Counted from the stretch's first letter, positions 35,201 through 45,311 are shown. The stretch is 64,000 nucleotides of DNA from Candidatus Gastranaerophilus phascolarcticola (GCA_001899335.1 MOYE01000003.1:195214-259213); one strand, 5' to 3'. The notes: generated by a model not told the origin, from the letters alone. Numbers and translations are program-made.

Positions 35201-36525
35201 TCTAACTGCATATTTGAGAATTGTGAAATAAATTTCGTTCCCATTCCGCTGTATAAGTTGATTTTAGCGGAACGTTCTTTGTTATGCTCGTTGAGAAGTT
35301 TAACGTTAATATCGTATTCATCAGCATCAATTTCAAAACGATAAGGAATTACGGTATCGTTGTGAGTCGCTTTTGAAAGCGGTTTATCAGAGAAATCTTT
35401 ATCGTATGCTTGAATCGGTTCTTGCGGATCAAGTTTTTTCGCATTAACCAAATCTTTATCATAAATTTCCAAATAAGTTGGTTTCTTTTCGTTATAGTTT
35501 TCGTTTTCTACCGGAACGTAGCTGCCTGTTGCATCCTGTTCGTAGAAGAATTTAGGGTTAACTAGTCTGTGTGTGATGAAATCAGTATTTTGAGAGAACA
35601 CACCAAAAAGAATTTGGTCATTAGGGTTCATACGGAACCAGTTGAAAAATGGTGATTCTTCTTTCCATTTTATAGCGTGGTTGAAGTGAATACCTTCCAA
35701 ACCTTCGTTTACAAACGCACCGTCAGAAACCAAACTTTTTCCTTTTGCAAAAAGAGATTTTGTTAAAGAGGTATAGTTGTTGATGTTTCCGAGTGAAAGT
35801 GCCATTTGCATACAGTTTTTGTTCCAGTAAGCGTGGTGGGTTCTGGAATCATCTGTAAATAGCGGTAAGCTGACAATTCTGTCGTAAGCATCCATATCGC
35901 CGCTTGCAAGTCTTTTTTCCATGCCGGCTAGCGAACCGCCCATTTTGTTTGAAAATAATCTTATGTTATGTCTTAAATCTTCGTAGTTTTCGTTGCGAAT
36001 AATATCGTTGTCAGCATCATAAACCCATTTAGGGTCAAGGCTGTCCGGAACCGCAAGGAGCATTGAACCCCCACGGCTTACGTCTGATGCCGGAACGTAA
36101 AGGTTATAAACATTTTCGTCGGTTAAATCTTCTCTGTCACCTCTGTCATCAAGGAGTGAACCTGCATCAACGCCGTATCTTTCAATGTTTCCGGTTCTTT
36201 TATTGACTAATTTGTAGTGGTAGGCAAAAGGTTCGTCTTCCATAACGCCAAATTCAGCGTGAATATTGACTCTGTTCTTGCCGGAGTATAGTTTTCTGCC
36301 GTCTTCTGAATTGTGGAGTAAATCAGTATATTTATCACCTGTAAGATAATAATTACCGTATTTGTCGCGTTCAACTACAGCAATTTCAAGGTAACAATCG
36401 GTTTCAGCCGGGTCAAACGGATATGAAAATTCTCCGGTGCGATAACCTTCGTCATTTTTAGTTGGCTTGTAGCCTTTAAATGCCATTTTATTAATATAGT
36501 TTGCAGACTCGAAATTTATTTTCAC
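32287..36525 (-). CDS. Oversized GH13 alpha-amylase-like protein
   Basis: 1412-aa cytoplasmic protein with the four GH13 regions: LVSDGAFVNEG (region I, near 270), GLDWRIDAAKDV (II, near 823, nucleophile Asp), YMVAELTDMNE (III, near 873, acid/base Glu) and FLNNHDNTR (IV, near 977); NPTLYSGDELG follows as in active members. Regions I and II are separated by about 550 residues, where typical members have under 100. The N-terminal 200 residues look like a beta domain. No signal peptide. The start is GTG at 36525, seven bases after GGAGG, not the TTG of the track. AFKG and SFKG motifs sit near each end. Possibly glycogen-related; substrate unproven. Confidence 0.8.
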   Translation of the reverse strand: MKINFESANYINKMAFKGYKPTKNDEGYRTGEFSYPFDPAETDCYLEIAVVERDKYGNYYLTGDKYTDLLHNSEDGRKLYSGKNRVNIHAEFGVMEDEPFAYHYKLVNKRTGNIERYGVDAGSLLDDRGDREDLTDENVYNLYVPASDVSRGGSMLLAVPDSLDPKWVYDADNDIIRNENYEDLRHNIRLFSNKMGGSLAGMEKRLASGDMDAYDRIVSLPLFTDDSRTHHAYWNKNCMQMALSLGNINNYTSLTKSLFAKGKSLVSDGAFVNEGLEGIHFNHAIKWKEESPFFNWFRMNPNDQILFGVFSQNTDFITHRLVNPKFFYEQDATGSYVPVENENYNEKKPTYLEIYDKDLVNAKKLDPQEPIQAYDKDFSDKPLSKATHNDTVIPYRFEIDADEYDINVKLLNEHNKERSAKINLYSGMGTKFISQFSNMQLDNKIEGNIDTWNSNFDIAKIHYFLSNNDMDNILSIKPGIDQKEEVQKLEYASNEAKDYVVTSARYWTRKTNQILNLHVAQNLKHIDEEDPKEAYKTIIKKVNSGVFPTRLKNNLSEEAVKNILTDNYEGLKGNQNTEEFKVQVAQYMMNMPLDSIEFGDDISAVFATPYITKRSCREDYIGEPKYYHPDYDEEMTYDRFFLNKIGNPHLQPKYEKVYNETNRLFIGDDGRTTGVLTDFAIDIIDRLNDHKDRPENEKIHHGMENTEYGNYVLPYLAEEILKYAVIKSLCEAPRFQTNDNGDISYDYERLKKITLKDIGVNGISPEDEAHQLIKRVKSGLKNISESDKEALADALKKKLKGTNAQSFRLAEAIVDRTQSGLDWRIDAAKDVADVDSLRNDGETDFDTIFSQVTSFWEKFARDVIKENPSSYMVAELTDMNEIYSEYGQGSKRYPNKTNLIGKFLTDSNLTSVANYDYYFSTLPEIFAKSFNEGQHSENGGNYLDKKLHMQLVDPESGFLRSAPLQALTYSYTFLNNHDNTRALHALALNMDMFHGLQNKWTGHDYREEAVQLITGEYDTVPADVDSYDLSRYSAKDLAMVSALKTGFMAEIDDLVDKNFIGEDRGHLLKEAVKTSLTEIANGTFNGSPFEMDSFGVKPIDMAIDFTLDNARKAGFEISDKELNTLSEKVFERIMKPAYQKYNAMMEFLVALPGNPTLYSGDELGSTGFEYATKNVTLQNRSYLHNEWVDKHSPDRRMFVVENNNNLRKTMYQRKRPELQALNDGAIFTLKLQEGAYNGNENVQIPTILRENTAGYMTISLFNVSGLDKVHGSLDELTPNTVTLDKIDLSQDERPRHSLTVGLPAGLPLKTVFLDANEDNSDLKNIYTVEKNDENKYCIKHRVKDSDGLYKEAPIEITGNTMILYHDPKRKVENISFKGRKFLYNPQYKSFGAVSYAAPATTVCGEKLSLVSR

Positions 36526-36649
36526 GCAGATGCCTCCACCACACAATTATATTAGTCGGCTGAAAAAATTTTTTTGCCTTTTTCCGCCTATATAGAGGAA
36601 AATTTTTACAATTCTTAAAACATTATTCCGCGATGAGCGCGGGCGGTTT

Positions 36650-38437
36650 TTATTCGATTATTTTTCCGTCAAAAACCTGCAAGGCAAGATTGACTGTATC
36701 AGAATGCATGTAATAGTCTTCAGAATGCGCATTGTAGGATGTCAAACTAACTTCTTTTTCGTCATCTTCGATGCTTTCTTCTTCAATCGGCGGTGTTTCT
36801 TCTTTCAAAGGTGCCGGTTTTGGCTGTTCTTTTTCCGGTGCAGCCGGTGCCGTTGGCGCAGCGGAGCTTAGCCTGGGAGACACCGCAGGTTCGCCGGCTT
36901 TTGGAAGCCTTACCGTCAGTTCAACTTCTTTGCCAAACATCGTATTAATAGCATTTTGAAGTACTTCTCGTTTTGCTCCGTCAGTAAATTGTTTTAAGAA
37001 AATTTCATTTTTAACGGACAATATAACCCCGTCAGCAGAAATCTCAACAGGATTTGACCATTGTTTAAGTAGCGCTCTTGTAGGAGCACTGGAAACACAT
37101 TCGAGCAACTGTCCCCAAAGCGATGCCAAATCATTTCCGGCAGGCGTGCTAGGCGCAGGTTTCGGCATTGGAGAAAACTCTTCAACGACTTTCAGTTCTT
37201 TTGCCGGTGCAGCTGCTTGCGGTGCCGGTTTTGGTGTGGCTGGAGTAACCGGTCTTGCTGGCGCAGGCGCTGCTTGTTGTACTTGAACAGGCGCTCCGCT
37301 TTCTAAGCGTGTTATTCTTTCCTGCAGCTTTTCTAACGTTGTGTTTTGCGTCAGATTTGCCAGGTCAATTACGCCTACCTCAAGCCAAAGTTTTGGGTTG
37401 TTCGTTGTTTTTAATTCTTTTATGTATTCTGAACATTTGTTTACAAGGAATACAATTTGATGTGCATCAAGCGGTGCAGACTGTTTTAACAGCGCCTCAA
37501 TTTGCAGGTCGTTAAGCTGTGATAACTCAATCGCAATTTCTTTTGAACAAGTTTTAACAACAAGCAGGTTGCGGAAATAATCCAAAAGGTTCGTCAGAAT
37601 TTGAACAGGTTCGTTGCCGGAATTGTAGACTTTTTCGAGAATTTCTATTGCTTCATTTGGTTTTGACTCAACAATTTTTTGTGAAAACTCATTTAACAAG
37701 TCAAAAGAAAGCCGTCCGAGCAAGTTGTCGATTTCTGCGGTTGTAATTTCGCCGCCAAGAACGCTCAATTGTTCTAAAAGCGCGATACTGTCACGCATCC
37801 CGCCGGCAGAGTTTTTAGCGATTGAAATAAGCGCATCATCTGTAATATTAATGCCTTCTTTGGTCGAAATCATGCGCAGGTGGTTAACGATATCGTCAGT
37901 TGTAATTCTTCTGAAATCGTAGCGCTGGCAGCGGCTTTTTATCGTATCAAGAACCTTATGAACCTCTGTTGTCGCGAGAATGAAAATAACGTTTTTCGGC
38001 GGTTCTTCAAGTGTTTTGAGAAGCGCATTGAACGCTGTCGTTGAAAGCATGTGAACTTCGTCGATAATGTATATTTTGTAACGGCTGTTTACAGGCGCAT
38101 ACATTACGCGCTCTAAAATATGTTGTGCGTCTTCAACAGAACGGTTGCTTGCCGCGTCGATTTCGATTACGTCCATTGGCGTCGAATTTGTAATGTCAAT
38201 ACAGTTTCCGCATTTGCCGCAAGGATGAACAGTAGGTCCTTCAACGCAGTTTAAGGATTTCGCAAAAATTCTCGCTGTTGAAGTTTTACCGGTTCCGCGC
38301 GGTCCGGTGAAAAGGTAAGCATGCGAAATCTTATTCGTTGTAATCGCGTTTGTTAACGCTTTTTTAATATGTTCCTGCCCGACAACTTCTTCTAATTGTT
38401 GTGGACGATATTTTCTGTACAAAGGCATATAATTCAT
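36650..38437 (-). CDS. dnaX: DNA polymerase III tau/gamma subunit
   Basis: Clamp-loader ATPase. P-loop FTGPRGTGKTS (near 45), zinc-binding CGKCGNC (near 75), DEVHMLST (Walker B, near 120), then the SRC sensor motif (IKSRCQRYDF). An Ala/Pro-rich linker starts near 385, with two short Pro/Glu-rich stretches after it, as in tau proteins. The track starts at 38476, but family N termini fit MNYMPLYRKYRPQ at 38437 (595 aa), which lies 9 nt after a minus-strand TATAAT. Divergent from ldcA. No recR or YbaB gene follows, unlike in many bacteria. Confidence 0.95.
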   Translation of the reverse strand: MNYMPLYRKYRPQQLEEVVGQEHIKKALTNAITTNKISHAYLFTGPRGTGKTSTARIFAKSLNCVEGPTVHPCGKCGNCIDITNSTPMDVIEIDAASNRSVEDAQHILERVMYAPVNSRYKIYIIDEVHMLSTTAFNALLKTLEEPPKNVIFILATTEVHKVLDTIKSRCQRYDFRRITTDDIVNHLRMISTKEGINITDDALISIAKNSAGGMRDSIALLEQLSVLGGEITTAEIDNLLGRLSFDLLNEFSQKIVESKPNEAIEILEKVYNSGNEPVQILTNLLDYFRNLLVVKTCSKEIAIELSQLNDLQIEALLKQSAPLDAHQIVFLVNKCSEYIKELKTTNNPKLWLEVGVIDLANLTQNTTLEKLQERITRLESGAPVQVQQAAPAPARPVTPATPKPAPQAAAPAKELKVVEEFSPMPKPAPSTPAGNDLASLWGQLLECVSSAPTRALLKQWSNPVEISADGVILSVKNEIFLKQFTDGAKREVLQNAINTMFGKEVELTVRLPKAGEPAVSPRLSSAAPTAPAAPEKEQPKPAPLKEETPPIEEESIEDDEKEVSLTSYNAHSEDYYMHSDTVNLALQVFDGKIIE

Positions 38438-38446
38438 GATAATATC

Positions 38447-38452
38447 ATTATA
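38447..38452 (-). promoter_or_regulatory. -10 box of dnaX
   Basis: Minus-strand TATAAT, part of an extended TGCTATAAT, 9 nt before the ATG at 38437. The divergent ldcA start is only 43 nt from that ATG, so its promoter must overlap this site. Confidence 0.55.
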
Positions 38453-38480
38453 GCAAAAAGTTTTGAGGAAGGGCAAAATT

Positions 38481-39353
38481 GTGAATATTGTTAAACCAAA
38501 AAAGTTACAAAAAGGCGACTGTATAGGAATAATCGCCCCTTGCGGAGTTTTTAAGGCTGCGGACAGGCTTGAAAAAGGTATAGAATTTTTACAGAATGCC
38601 GGTTTTCGTGTAAAGGTTAGCGAAAAACTTTTTGCCCGGGAGCGTTATATGGCGGGAACCGATGCAGAGCGTACAGGCGAGATAGAAAAATTCTTTGCAG
38701 ATGACGAAGTCAACGGCATAATTTGCGCACGCGGCGGCTATGGCGCGATAAGACTTATTGATAAAATTAATTATGATATCATTCGTGCTAACCCGAAAGT
38801 TTTTTGCGGGTTCTCGGATGTGACGGCGCTTTCTGCGATGTTTTTGAAGCGTGCGGGGCTTGCAACGTATTCCGCGCCGATGATTAACGGAGATTTCGGA
38901 AACGATATTTCTGATTTTACATGGGAGAATTTCAAACAGGCTGTAATGAGTGATGTGCCGTTAGTGTTTGATGGCTTCGGTTCGGGTTGCGCAGAGGGTA
39001 TTTCGTTTGGCGGAAACCTCGCGACATTGGTTTCGCTTTGCGGTGTGGATTTTTTGCCGGATGAAGATTTTATTTTATTTATTGAGGATTTGAACGAGCC
39101 TGCGTATAAAATCGACAGAATGATTACACAATTACGTAACATAGAAAAATTCACCCGAAACCTGAAAGGGGTTGTTCTTGGTGAGTTTTCTGATTGTGAC
39201 CATCCTGAATATTTGGACGAAATCTTTGCAGAATTTGAAGTCCCAACCGTTAAAGGTTTAAAGATTACGCATTCTCACGATAAAATAACTGTTCCAATAG
39301 GCGTTCCTGCACGGATAGAAAACGGCAAATTTATTCTTCGTCAGAACAGTTAA
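38481..39353 (+). CDS. ldcA: LD-carboxypeptidase (peptidase S66)
   Basis: S66 serine peptidase that trims the terminal D-Ala from tetrapeptides during peptidoglycan recycling, or a relative (MccF-like). GIIAPCG (near 15) opens the domain; the catalytic Ser lies in CGFSDVTAL (near 107); LFIEDLNEPAYKIDRM carries the Glu; THSHDKITVPIG carries the His. 290 aa. I choose the GTG at 38481, since GAAGGG lies just upstream; the track uses a TTG at 38463. No signal peptide. Convergent with the 193-aa exported protein (23-nt overlap). Confidence 0.88.
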   Translation: MNIVKPKKLQKGDCIGIIAPCGVFKAADRLEKGIEFLQNAGFRVKVSEKLFARERYMAGTDAERTGEIEKFFADDEVNGIICARGGYGAIRLIDKINYDIIRANPKVFCGFSDVTALSAMFLKRAGLATYSAPMINGDFGNDISDFTWENFKQAVMSDVPLVFDGFGSGCAEGISFGGNLATLVSLCGVDFLPDEDFILFIEDLNEPAYKIDRMITQLRNIEKFTRNLKGVVLGEFSDCDHPEYLDEIFAEFEVPTVKGLKITHSHDKITVPIGVPARIENGKFILRQNS

Positions 39354-39912
39354 TTTTTAAACCAAAAACATCACCTGCATTAATTATTATTTCTTCACCT
39401 TTGCTTGCGTATGATAGAACTGAATGGTCATAAACATTTTCGACGGCTGAAGAAATTCTGTTGCCCGCGCCGTTTTCAGACTTCACAGCGCCCTCAACAG
39501 CACGGTATCCCATACTTAAACCCTCAACAAAATGGTTTCCTACTGATAACGCCGCGTCTTTTGCTACCTCTTTTTTATCAAGTTTAAACGGCGGAACATA
39601 TTTTGCAACATTGTTTCCTTTTACTTTTACAGTACAGCCGTTTTCATCTGTTATCGTTTTAATTTCATACTTGAAAGTTGCATCCCGTTTTAGACGTTTT
39701 GGATCTTTAATATCTGTTAATTTGCCGGTTAAAATGTCACCCTCGTTGATTTTAATATCAGGCGTAAGCTGAATAGCACCCAAAGATTTAACTTGGATTT
39801 TTGACGGCGGGTTTTCTGTTGTGAAAGGTGTTAATGCCTCTACCTTTAACGTTTCCGCAAAAGCTGCTGTCCCTAACATTAATACGCTGCATAAAATTAA
39901 TAGTTTTTTCAT
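39331..39912 (-). CDS. Exported unknown protein after uvrA
   Basis: 193 aa, signal peptide with core [15 protein letters not shown] and cleavage after AFA. The mature part is beta-rich ([30 protein letters not shown]); one Cys lies mid-chain (NGCTVKV) and another near the end (INCSDEE), so a disulfide is possible. The pattern of a strand-rich region that sets a property to 'tolerable' levels ([14 protein letters not shown]) is reminiscent of envelope accessory proteins, but no family is recognised. The ATG overlaps the uvrA stop (ATGA) with GGAGG in the uvrA end, so it is co-translated with uvrA. Its last 23 nt overlap ldcA. Confidence 0.8.
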   Translation of the reverse strand: MKKLLILCSVLMLGTAAFAETLKVEALTPFTTENPPSKIQVKSLGAIQLTPDIKINEGDILTGKLTDIKDPKRLKRDATFKYEIKTITDENGCTVKVKGNNVAKYVPPFKLDKKEVAKDAALSVGNHFVEGLSMGYRAVEGAVKSENGAGNRISSAVENVYDHSVLSYASKGEEIIINAGDVFGLKINCSDEE

Positions 39913-42743
39913 TTAACCTCCAATAACGGTTTTAAATATTTTCCGGTGTATGATTTTGAACATTTCACAATCTCTTCCGGCGTACCCTGTACAACAATTT
40001 GACCGCCAGCGTTTCCGCCCTCCGGTCCAAGGTCAATAATATGATCCGCAACCTTGATTAAATCCAAATTGTGTTCAATTATTAAAATTGTATTGCCTTG
40101 ATCAGCAAGTTTTTGCAGGATTTTAATCAATTTATCAAGGTCGTACCAGTGTAGACCGACTGACGGTTCATCAAGTAAATAAAGGGTTTTGCCGGTTGCA
40201 CGTTTGTTGAGTTCGGATGCAAGTTTTATACGCTGCGCTTCGCCGCCTGAAAGAGTCGTTGCATTCTGACCGAGTTTTATGTAATCCAAACCTACATCGT
40301 TGAGTGTTTGGAGCTTGTTTTTGATAGACGGTATGTTTTCAAAGAACTCTAACGCCTCTTTAACACTCATTTCCAGAACGTCGGAAATGGTTTTGCCTTT
40401 GTATTTAACCTCAAGTGTTTCGTTGTTGTAACGTTTACCTTTGCAAACATCGCATTTAACATAAACGTCGGAAAGAAAGTTCATTTCAATCTTGATAACG
40501 CCATCGCCCTTGCACGCCTCGCATCGTCCGCCTTTGACGTTAAAGCTAAAACGTCCAGCCTTGTAGCCGCGGGCTTTTGCCTCGTTGGTTTTTGTAAACA
40601 AATCGCGGATATGCGTAAAGACATCCGTATACGTTGCCGGGTTAGAACGCGGAGTTCTGCCGATTGGCGACTGGTCAATGTCAATAATTTTGTCGATATT
40701 TTCAAAGCCTGTGATTTCGTCAACGCCCTGCGGTTTCGGTTTGTCTTTGCGAAGTTTATAAATCGCGTATTCGTAGATTAAATCCTGCATTAAAGAGGAT
40801 TTACCGGAGCCTGAAACCCCTGTTAAACAAACAATTTTGCCAAGCGGGATTTCAACGTCGATATTCTTTAGGTTGTTGATGTGAGCGTTTTTAACGACAA
40901 GTGAATTTCCGTTTCCCTCGCGGCGTTTTTTCGGGACCGGGATAAATTTTTCACCTGAAAGAAACTTACCGGTAAGTGAATTTTTTGCCGCAATTATGTC
41001 GTCAACAGAACCCTGTGCGATAATTTTGCCCCCGTTAACGCCGGCTTTTGGACCTATATCGACAATGTAATCAGCCTGACGAATTGTGTCTTCATCGTGT
41101 TCAACAACAATAAGCGTGTTGCCGAGGTTTCGCAGGCGCAAAAGTGTATTGATAAGTCTGTCGTTATCGCGTTGGTGAAGCCCGATTGACGGTTCATCAA
41201 GTACATACAAAACGCCTGAAAGCCCGCTTCCGATTTGAGTTGCAAGCCTGATACGCTGCGCTTCGCCGCCGGATAGAGTTCCTGCCATACGAGCAAGGTT
41301 TAAATAACTTAAACCAACGTCTTTTAAAAACTTCAGGCGTGCGCTGATTTCATCTAAAATCTGTTTTGCAATCTGCATTTGAAAATCGTTTAATTCTAAA
41401 TAAAGATCTGAAATAAAGTCATACGCCTCATCAATCGGCAAAAGCGTAAATTCATAAATATTTTTGCCGTTAACGGTTACCGCGAGCGCGAACGGGTTCA
41501 ATCGTGCACCGTGGCATGCCGGACAAGGTTTGGTAATCATATATTTTTCAAAATCTTCACGCGCGTTAATGTCGCCGACAGAATCCTGATATTTCTTTTC
41601 GTAATAAGGGATTACGCCTATGTAACGGTGGTATTGTGTATGATAGCGGCGTGTGCCGAATTTTTTAACGTGAAGTGCCACAATATCAGGACCTCCGTAT
41701 AAAATTATGTCCTGCTGGTCAGGCGGAAGTTCCTCAAAAGGCTTATCCATATCAATCCCGTAATGAGAGCATACAGAGCCCAAAACATCTTCATAATAGG
41801 TATTAGACGTACGCGCCCACGGATAAATTGCACCGTCGCGAAGCGATTTCGTTCTATCAGGAACGATTAAATTCGGGTCGAAAAGATAGTCAAAACCGAT
41901 TCCGCCGCAACGCGGGCAAGCACCGTATGGTGCGTTAAATGAGAAAATTCTCGGTGCAAGTTCTTCAAAGCTGATATTACATTTTGGGCATGCCAGTTTT
42001 TCAGAATAAATTTTTTCTTCGCCGCCTATAACATCAACTATCAAAACACCATCAGCTTTTTGAAGTGCAATCTGTGCACTGTCTGCAATACGCGAACGTG
42101 CGCTTTCTTTTACGACAATTCTGTCAACAACAACGCTGATATCGTGTTTTTTAGTTTTGGCAATCTTAATTTCGTCTTCGTCAAGGTTATAAACCTCATC
42201 GTCAACTTTTACACGGACAAATCCCTCTTGACGAAGTTCTTCAAATACGTTTTGAAACTCGCCTTTTTTGCCCCTCGCAACCGGTGCCAAAATCTGAATT
42301 TTTGTTCCCTCTTCAAGTTTTAAAATAGACGCGACGATTTCATCAATTGATTGTGGCTTAATAACTTCGCCGCATTCAGGACAGTGCGGAATGCCTACAC
42401 GTGCATATAAAAGTCTTAAATAGTCGTAAATTTCAGTAACTGTTCCGACAGTAGAGCGCGGGTTGTTACTGGTTGATTTTTGGTCAATAGAAATAGCCGG
42501 CGAAAGCCCGTCAATTGATTCGACATTAGGTTTATCCATTTGTCCCAAGAACTGACGCGCGTATGTAGAAAGGCTTTCGATATAGCGTCTTTGCCCCTCC
42601 GCAAAAATCGTGTCAAACGCCAGCGAACTTTTCCCGGAACCTGAAACTCCCGTAAAGACAACCAATTGGTCTTTCGGGATTTCCAGTGAAACATCTTTTA
42701 AATTATGTTCTTTTGCACCTTTTACGACAATTTTATCTCTCAT
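39909..42743 (-). CDS. uvrA: Excinuclease ABC subunit A
   Basis: Damage-recognition ATPase of nucleotide excision repair. Two ABC modules: the first with [19 protein letters not shown] (near 32), zinc site CPECG and a second zinc site CPKCN, and signature [12 protein letters not shown] (near 490); the second with [12 protein letters not shown] (near 645), zinc site [16 protein letters not shown], and signature [12 protein letters not shown] (near 830). 944 aa, full length. The start codon lies 6 nt after a CATAAT box preceded by TTGCCA, so a leaderless mRNA is likely. The exported 193-aa gene is co-transcribed. Confidence 0.97.
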   Translation of the reverse strand: MRDKIVVKGAKEHNLKDVSLEIPKDQLVVFTGVSGSGKSSLAFDTIFAEGQRRYIESLSTYARQFLGQMDKPNVESIDGLSPAISIDQKSTSNNPRSTVGTVTEIYDYLRLLYARVGIPHCPECGEVIKPQSIDEIVASILKLEEGTKIQILAPVARGKKGEFQNVFEELRQEGFVRVKVDDEVYNLDEDEIKIAKTKKHDISVVVDRIVVKESARSRIADSAQIALQKADGVLIVDVIGGEEKIYSEKLACPKCNISFEELAPRIFSFNAPYGACPRCGGIGFDYLFDPNLIVPDRTKSLRDGAIYPWARTSNTYYEDVLGSVCSHYGIDMDKPFEELPPDQQDIILYGGPDIVALHVKKFGTRRYHTQYHRYIGVIPYYEKKYQDSVGDINAREDFEKYMITKPCPACHGARLNPFALAVTVNGKNIYEFTLLPIDEAYDFISDLYLELNDFQMQIAKQILDEISARLKFLKDVGLSYLNLARMAGTLSGGEAQRIRLATQIGSGLSGVLYVLDEPSIGLHQRDNDRLINTLLRLRNLGNTLIVVEHDEDTIRQADYIVDIGPKAGVNGGKIIAQGSVDDIIAAKNSLTGKFLSGEKFIPVPKKRREGNGNSLVVKNAHINNLKNIDVEIPLGKIVCLTGVSGSGKSSLMQDLIYEYAIYKLRKDKPKPQGVDEITGFENIDKIIDIDQSPIGRTPRSNPATYTDVFTHIRDLFTKTNEAKARGYKAGRFSFNVKGGRCEACKGDGVIKIEMNFLSDVYVKCDVCKGKRYNNETLEVKYKGKTISDVLEMSVKEALEFFENIPSIKNKLQTLNDVGLDYIKLGQNATTLSGGEAQRIKLASELNKRATGKTLYLLDEPSVGLHWYDLDKLIKILQKLADQGNTILIIEHNLDLIKVADHIIDLGPEGGNAGGQIVVQGTPEEIVKCSKSYTGKYLKPLLEVK

Positions 42744-42749
42744 AACAAG

Positions 42750-42777
42750 ATTATGTCACAAAAAATCATATTGGCAA
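42750..42777 (-). promoter_or_regulatory. Promoter of uvrA, +1 at the start codon
   Basis: Minus strand: TTGCCA (42777-42772), a 16-nt spacer, CATAAT (42755-42750), then 6 nt (CTTGTT) to the ATG at 42743. No ribosome binding site is present between them. Confidence 0.6.
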
Positions 42778-42778
42778 A

Positions 42779-44272
42779 TTACGCTGCTTTTTTATCCATG
42801 TGCTTGTGGCGTAATTCTTCAACCCAGCTTGCAAGAGGTGTTGCCGCAATAGGTACTGCTAATCTGAAGATGATACCGATAATTGCCATTTTCTTCAATA
42901 ATCCCATACCGTTTACGAGCTTATCAATGTTGGTTGGAAGAACTAATTTTTTGTCTTTCGCATAATCTAACGCTTTCAGAGGCTTCAATTTCTTATTAGT
43001 TTTGATTTGAGCGTTTCTTTCTTTTTGCGCTGTTGCGAACGATTTTGCAAAGTCTTTTTCATCAGCTCTTGCGCCTATGAATTGTGCTGTAACTCTTTCC
43101 CACCAATTATTGAGTTTACTGTCGATTGCGTAAGAAAGGAATGTTGAAATCGCAAATGTTAAGCCTTGGTTTATTGCAAGAATCTTTTTCTTGTCGTCTT
43201 CAAGGTTTTTATTAGCAAGGGTTCGTTGCATATAAACACCGCTGATAACAGTTGAAGTTACTGTTGACATGTGGTTGAACAGGAATTCTGAATCTTTCCA
43301 CTTATCAGAGATATTTTGCATTTTCTTAGAATTTATAATCGGGCTTGTAAATTTGTTTGCGATAAAATCAGTAAATTTATCGTAAAGTCCTCCGGCTTTG
43401 CTGCTCTTTCCTGCGGTTACAACGGTTTCTACCGCTGCTTCCGGAAGTTTACCGTTAAAGTTTACATTTTTAGCGTTATTATTTTTATTAGCCAAGAAAA
43501 TATTGATATCTTTTCCGGCCTTTAAGTTATTAAATTCAGCTGGTTGTTGTGCCTCTGCAGGTTTGTTTTTCGGTGTTTTTGTCAAGCCGAAGACGTATTT
43601 CAGAATCAACGGAATCAATGCAATTGTAAGCATTGCTCTTGGAACGCAGATTGCCCATTCCGGAATATTTTTAACTAACAAGTCGAGGGTTTTCTTTTGT
43701 TTTTGTAAATCTTTTAATTCTTTACCTGTTGCACCTTTTGCTGCCTCTTCGAGTTCTTTGATCTTTTTATTCATATTGACTAAGAAGGTACAATTGTATT
43801 TTTCCGGGTCTTTTTGAACTTTTTTCAGGGCATCATCAAGCGGTTTTGTCATCGCCATTGTTACGCCAAATCCGAGGAAACCTGATGAAACAGCTTGCCC
43901 CGCAGAATAGATTTTGTCTTTTTTATCTTTCATGCCCGGAATTGCCATTGTTAATGTCGGGCGAATCATGCCGGCGGTAACGAGAGCAACTAAAGCGTTT
44001 GCAGTTTGGTTATGAGCATCGGAGTATTCAAGGAAGTTTGCAAATCTGTCGCTGCCCAACCATTTATTAAAACGAGCCCCTTTAAAACTTAAAGCGGCAG
44101 CCTCACTCGTATCCGTAAAGCTGCCGCTATTAATAACCTCGTTTTTATCTCTTGTTGTTACACCACTCTTACACTCTGCCTGGTTAAACACACTCTTCTT
44201 GTGCTTGTCCATCGAACTTTCATGTAAATAAGGGTTATTTGTATAATTCATCGAGTTAATAATCATTTTCAC
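42779..44272 (-). CDS. Unknown membrane protein with SFKG motif
   Basis: 497-aa protein, no family recognised. The first 65 residues are polar and end in AALSFKGARF. Hydrophobic segments follow: ANALVALVTAGM, SSGFLGFGVTMAM, MLTIALIPLILKYVFGL, HMSTVTSTVISGV, LTFAISTFLSYAI and MAIIGIIFRLAVPIAATPLA, so four to six membrane passes are likely, with long charged loops between. A second motif, NVNFNGK, is near 273. The start is GTG at 44272 or the ATG two codons later. A TACTAT stands about 10 nt upstream. It may be distantly related to the membrane protein at 50261-51109; this needs alignment. Confidence 0.75.
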   Translation of the reverse strand: MKMIINSMNYTNNPYLHESSMDKHKKSVFNQAECKSGVTTRDKNEVINSGSFTDTSEAAALSFKGARFNKWLGSDRFANFLEYSDAHNQTANALVALVTAGMIRPTLTMAIPGMKDKKDKIYSAGQAVSSGFLGFGVTMAMTKPLDDALKKVQKDPEKYNCTFLVNMNKKIKELEEAAKGATGKELKDLQKQKKTLDLLVKNIPEWAICVPRAMLTIALIPLILKYVFGLTKTPKNKPAEAQQPAEFNNLKAGKDINIFLANKNNNAKNVNFNGKLPEAAVETVVTAGKSSKAGGLYDKFTDFIANKFTSPIINSKKMQNISDKWKDSEFLFNHMSTVTSTVISGVYMQRTLANKNLEDDKKKILAINQGLTFAISTFLSYAIDSKLNNWWERVTAQFIGARADEKDFAKSFATAQKERNAQIKTNKKLKPLKALDYAKDKKLVLPTNIDKLVNGMGLLKKMAIIGIIFRLAVPIAATPLASWVEELRHKHMDKKAA

Positions 44273-44357
44273 ACCATTTAAAATAGTATCTTGTACATTT
44301 ATTTTAAAACAAAGGAAAATTTTTTTTGTTATTAAGTAACAAAAAGTTTACAATTTA

Positions 44358-45212
44358 CTATTTTATAATTAAAATATCGCAAGAAACGTTGTCACTTATG
44401 CGTTTCTCGGTCTGGTTAGAAAATAATTTACTCTTTTTTTCTTCATTTATTCCGTCAAGTATTACTAAATCAATACTGTTTTCATGAGTATAATTAATAA
44501 TTTCCTGCGCAGGGATTCCTGTTAAAATTACACTGCGGGAGGATTTTAACCCCATGCTCTCTAAAATTTCTTCAAGATTTTTTACTATATTATATGCATA
44601 TTTCTTCTGTTCCTGTTCAATTTTAAGGTACCAGTTTGTATCCAGCGTGCCCTCTAAGAACAAAAGGTTAGGGTTTTCGTTGACAATGCAGATATGAATT
44701 TCCTTGTCTTCAAGGTTAAGTTTTTGAAGTTCTTTCCTGAAATGTTCTGCAGAATTGTTTTTATCACCTATTGCAAGAAGGACTTTCTTTGCACTGTTTC
44801 TGTGTTTTGAAACATAAACCGAAACCGGAGAACCGCTTACCAAATCGTATGACACCGAACCTAGCCATTTTTGCAGCCCCTTTTTCCCGTGTGAACCCAT
44901 TAGAACGATATCATATTCGCCGCTGCCTAGCTCTTCAAGAATTAAGTCTGCGACACCGCCGCACATTTTTATGGTTTTGCCTATATTAAGCCCCGTTTTT
45001 TCAAGTTCCTTTCTCGTGTATTCCAAAATATTATCTGCCATATTTGAACACGAAATATTAAAATCTGATTGTTCGACATCAACGTCTTCAGGCAAAAAAT
45101 TCCAATCAATAACACAAATTGCATCAATAGCCTCGCGTTTTGACCAGTTTGAAAAATTATATATAGCATTAAAACTTATCTTTGAACCGTCTGTGCAGAA
45201 TAAAGCCTTCAT
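44358..45212 (-). CDS. Universal stress protein, tandem UspA domains
   Basis: Two UspA folds in one chain (284 aa). Domain 1 starts at MKALFCTDGS and contains the nucleotide-binding pattern VLMGSHGKKGLQKWLGS and then SPVSVYV. Domain 2 starts near VLLAIGDKNN and ends VSCDILII; its glycine motif is degraded (VILDGINEEKKSK), so only the first domain is likely to bind ATP. The track start at 45236 is corrected to the ATG at 45212, which follows AAAGGAG. The gene is divergent from the sigma factor at 45312, with 99 nt between. Confidence 0.88.
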   Translation of the reverse strand: MKALFCTDGSKISFNAIYNFSNWSKREAIDAICVIDWNFLPEDVDVEQSDFNISCSNMADNILEYTRKELEKTGLNIGKTIKMCGGVADLILEELGSGEYDIVLMGSHGKKGLQKWLGSVSYDLVSGSPVSVYVSKHRNSAKKVLLAIGDKNNSAEHFRKELQKLNLEDKEIHICIVNENPNLLFLEGTLDTNWYLKIEQEQKKYAYNIVKNLEEILESMGLKSSRSVILTGIPAQEIINYTHENSIDLVILDGINEEKKSKLFSNQTEKRISDNVSCDILIIK

Positions 45213-45311
45213 ATTTTCTCCTTTTTTCAGCCTCATTTTAAAATATGTTAAGGATTTTTAAATTACCTGCTCATCTATTATTTTTATGGTATAGTAATTT
45301 CATTAGGTAGT

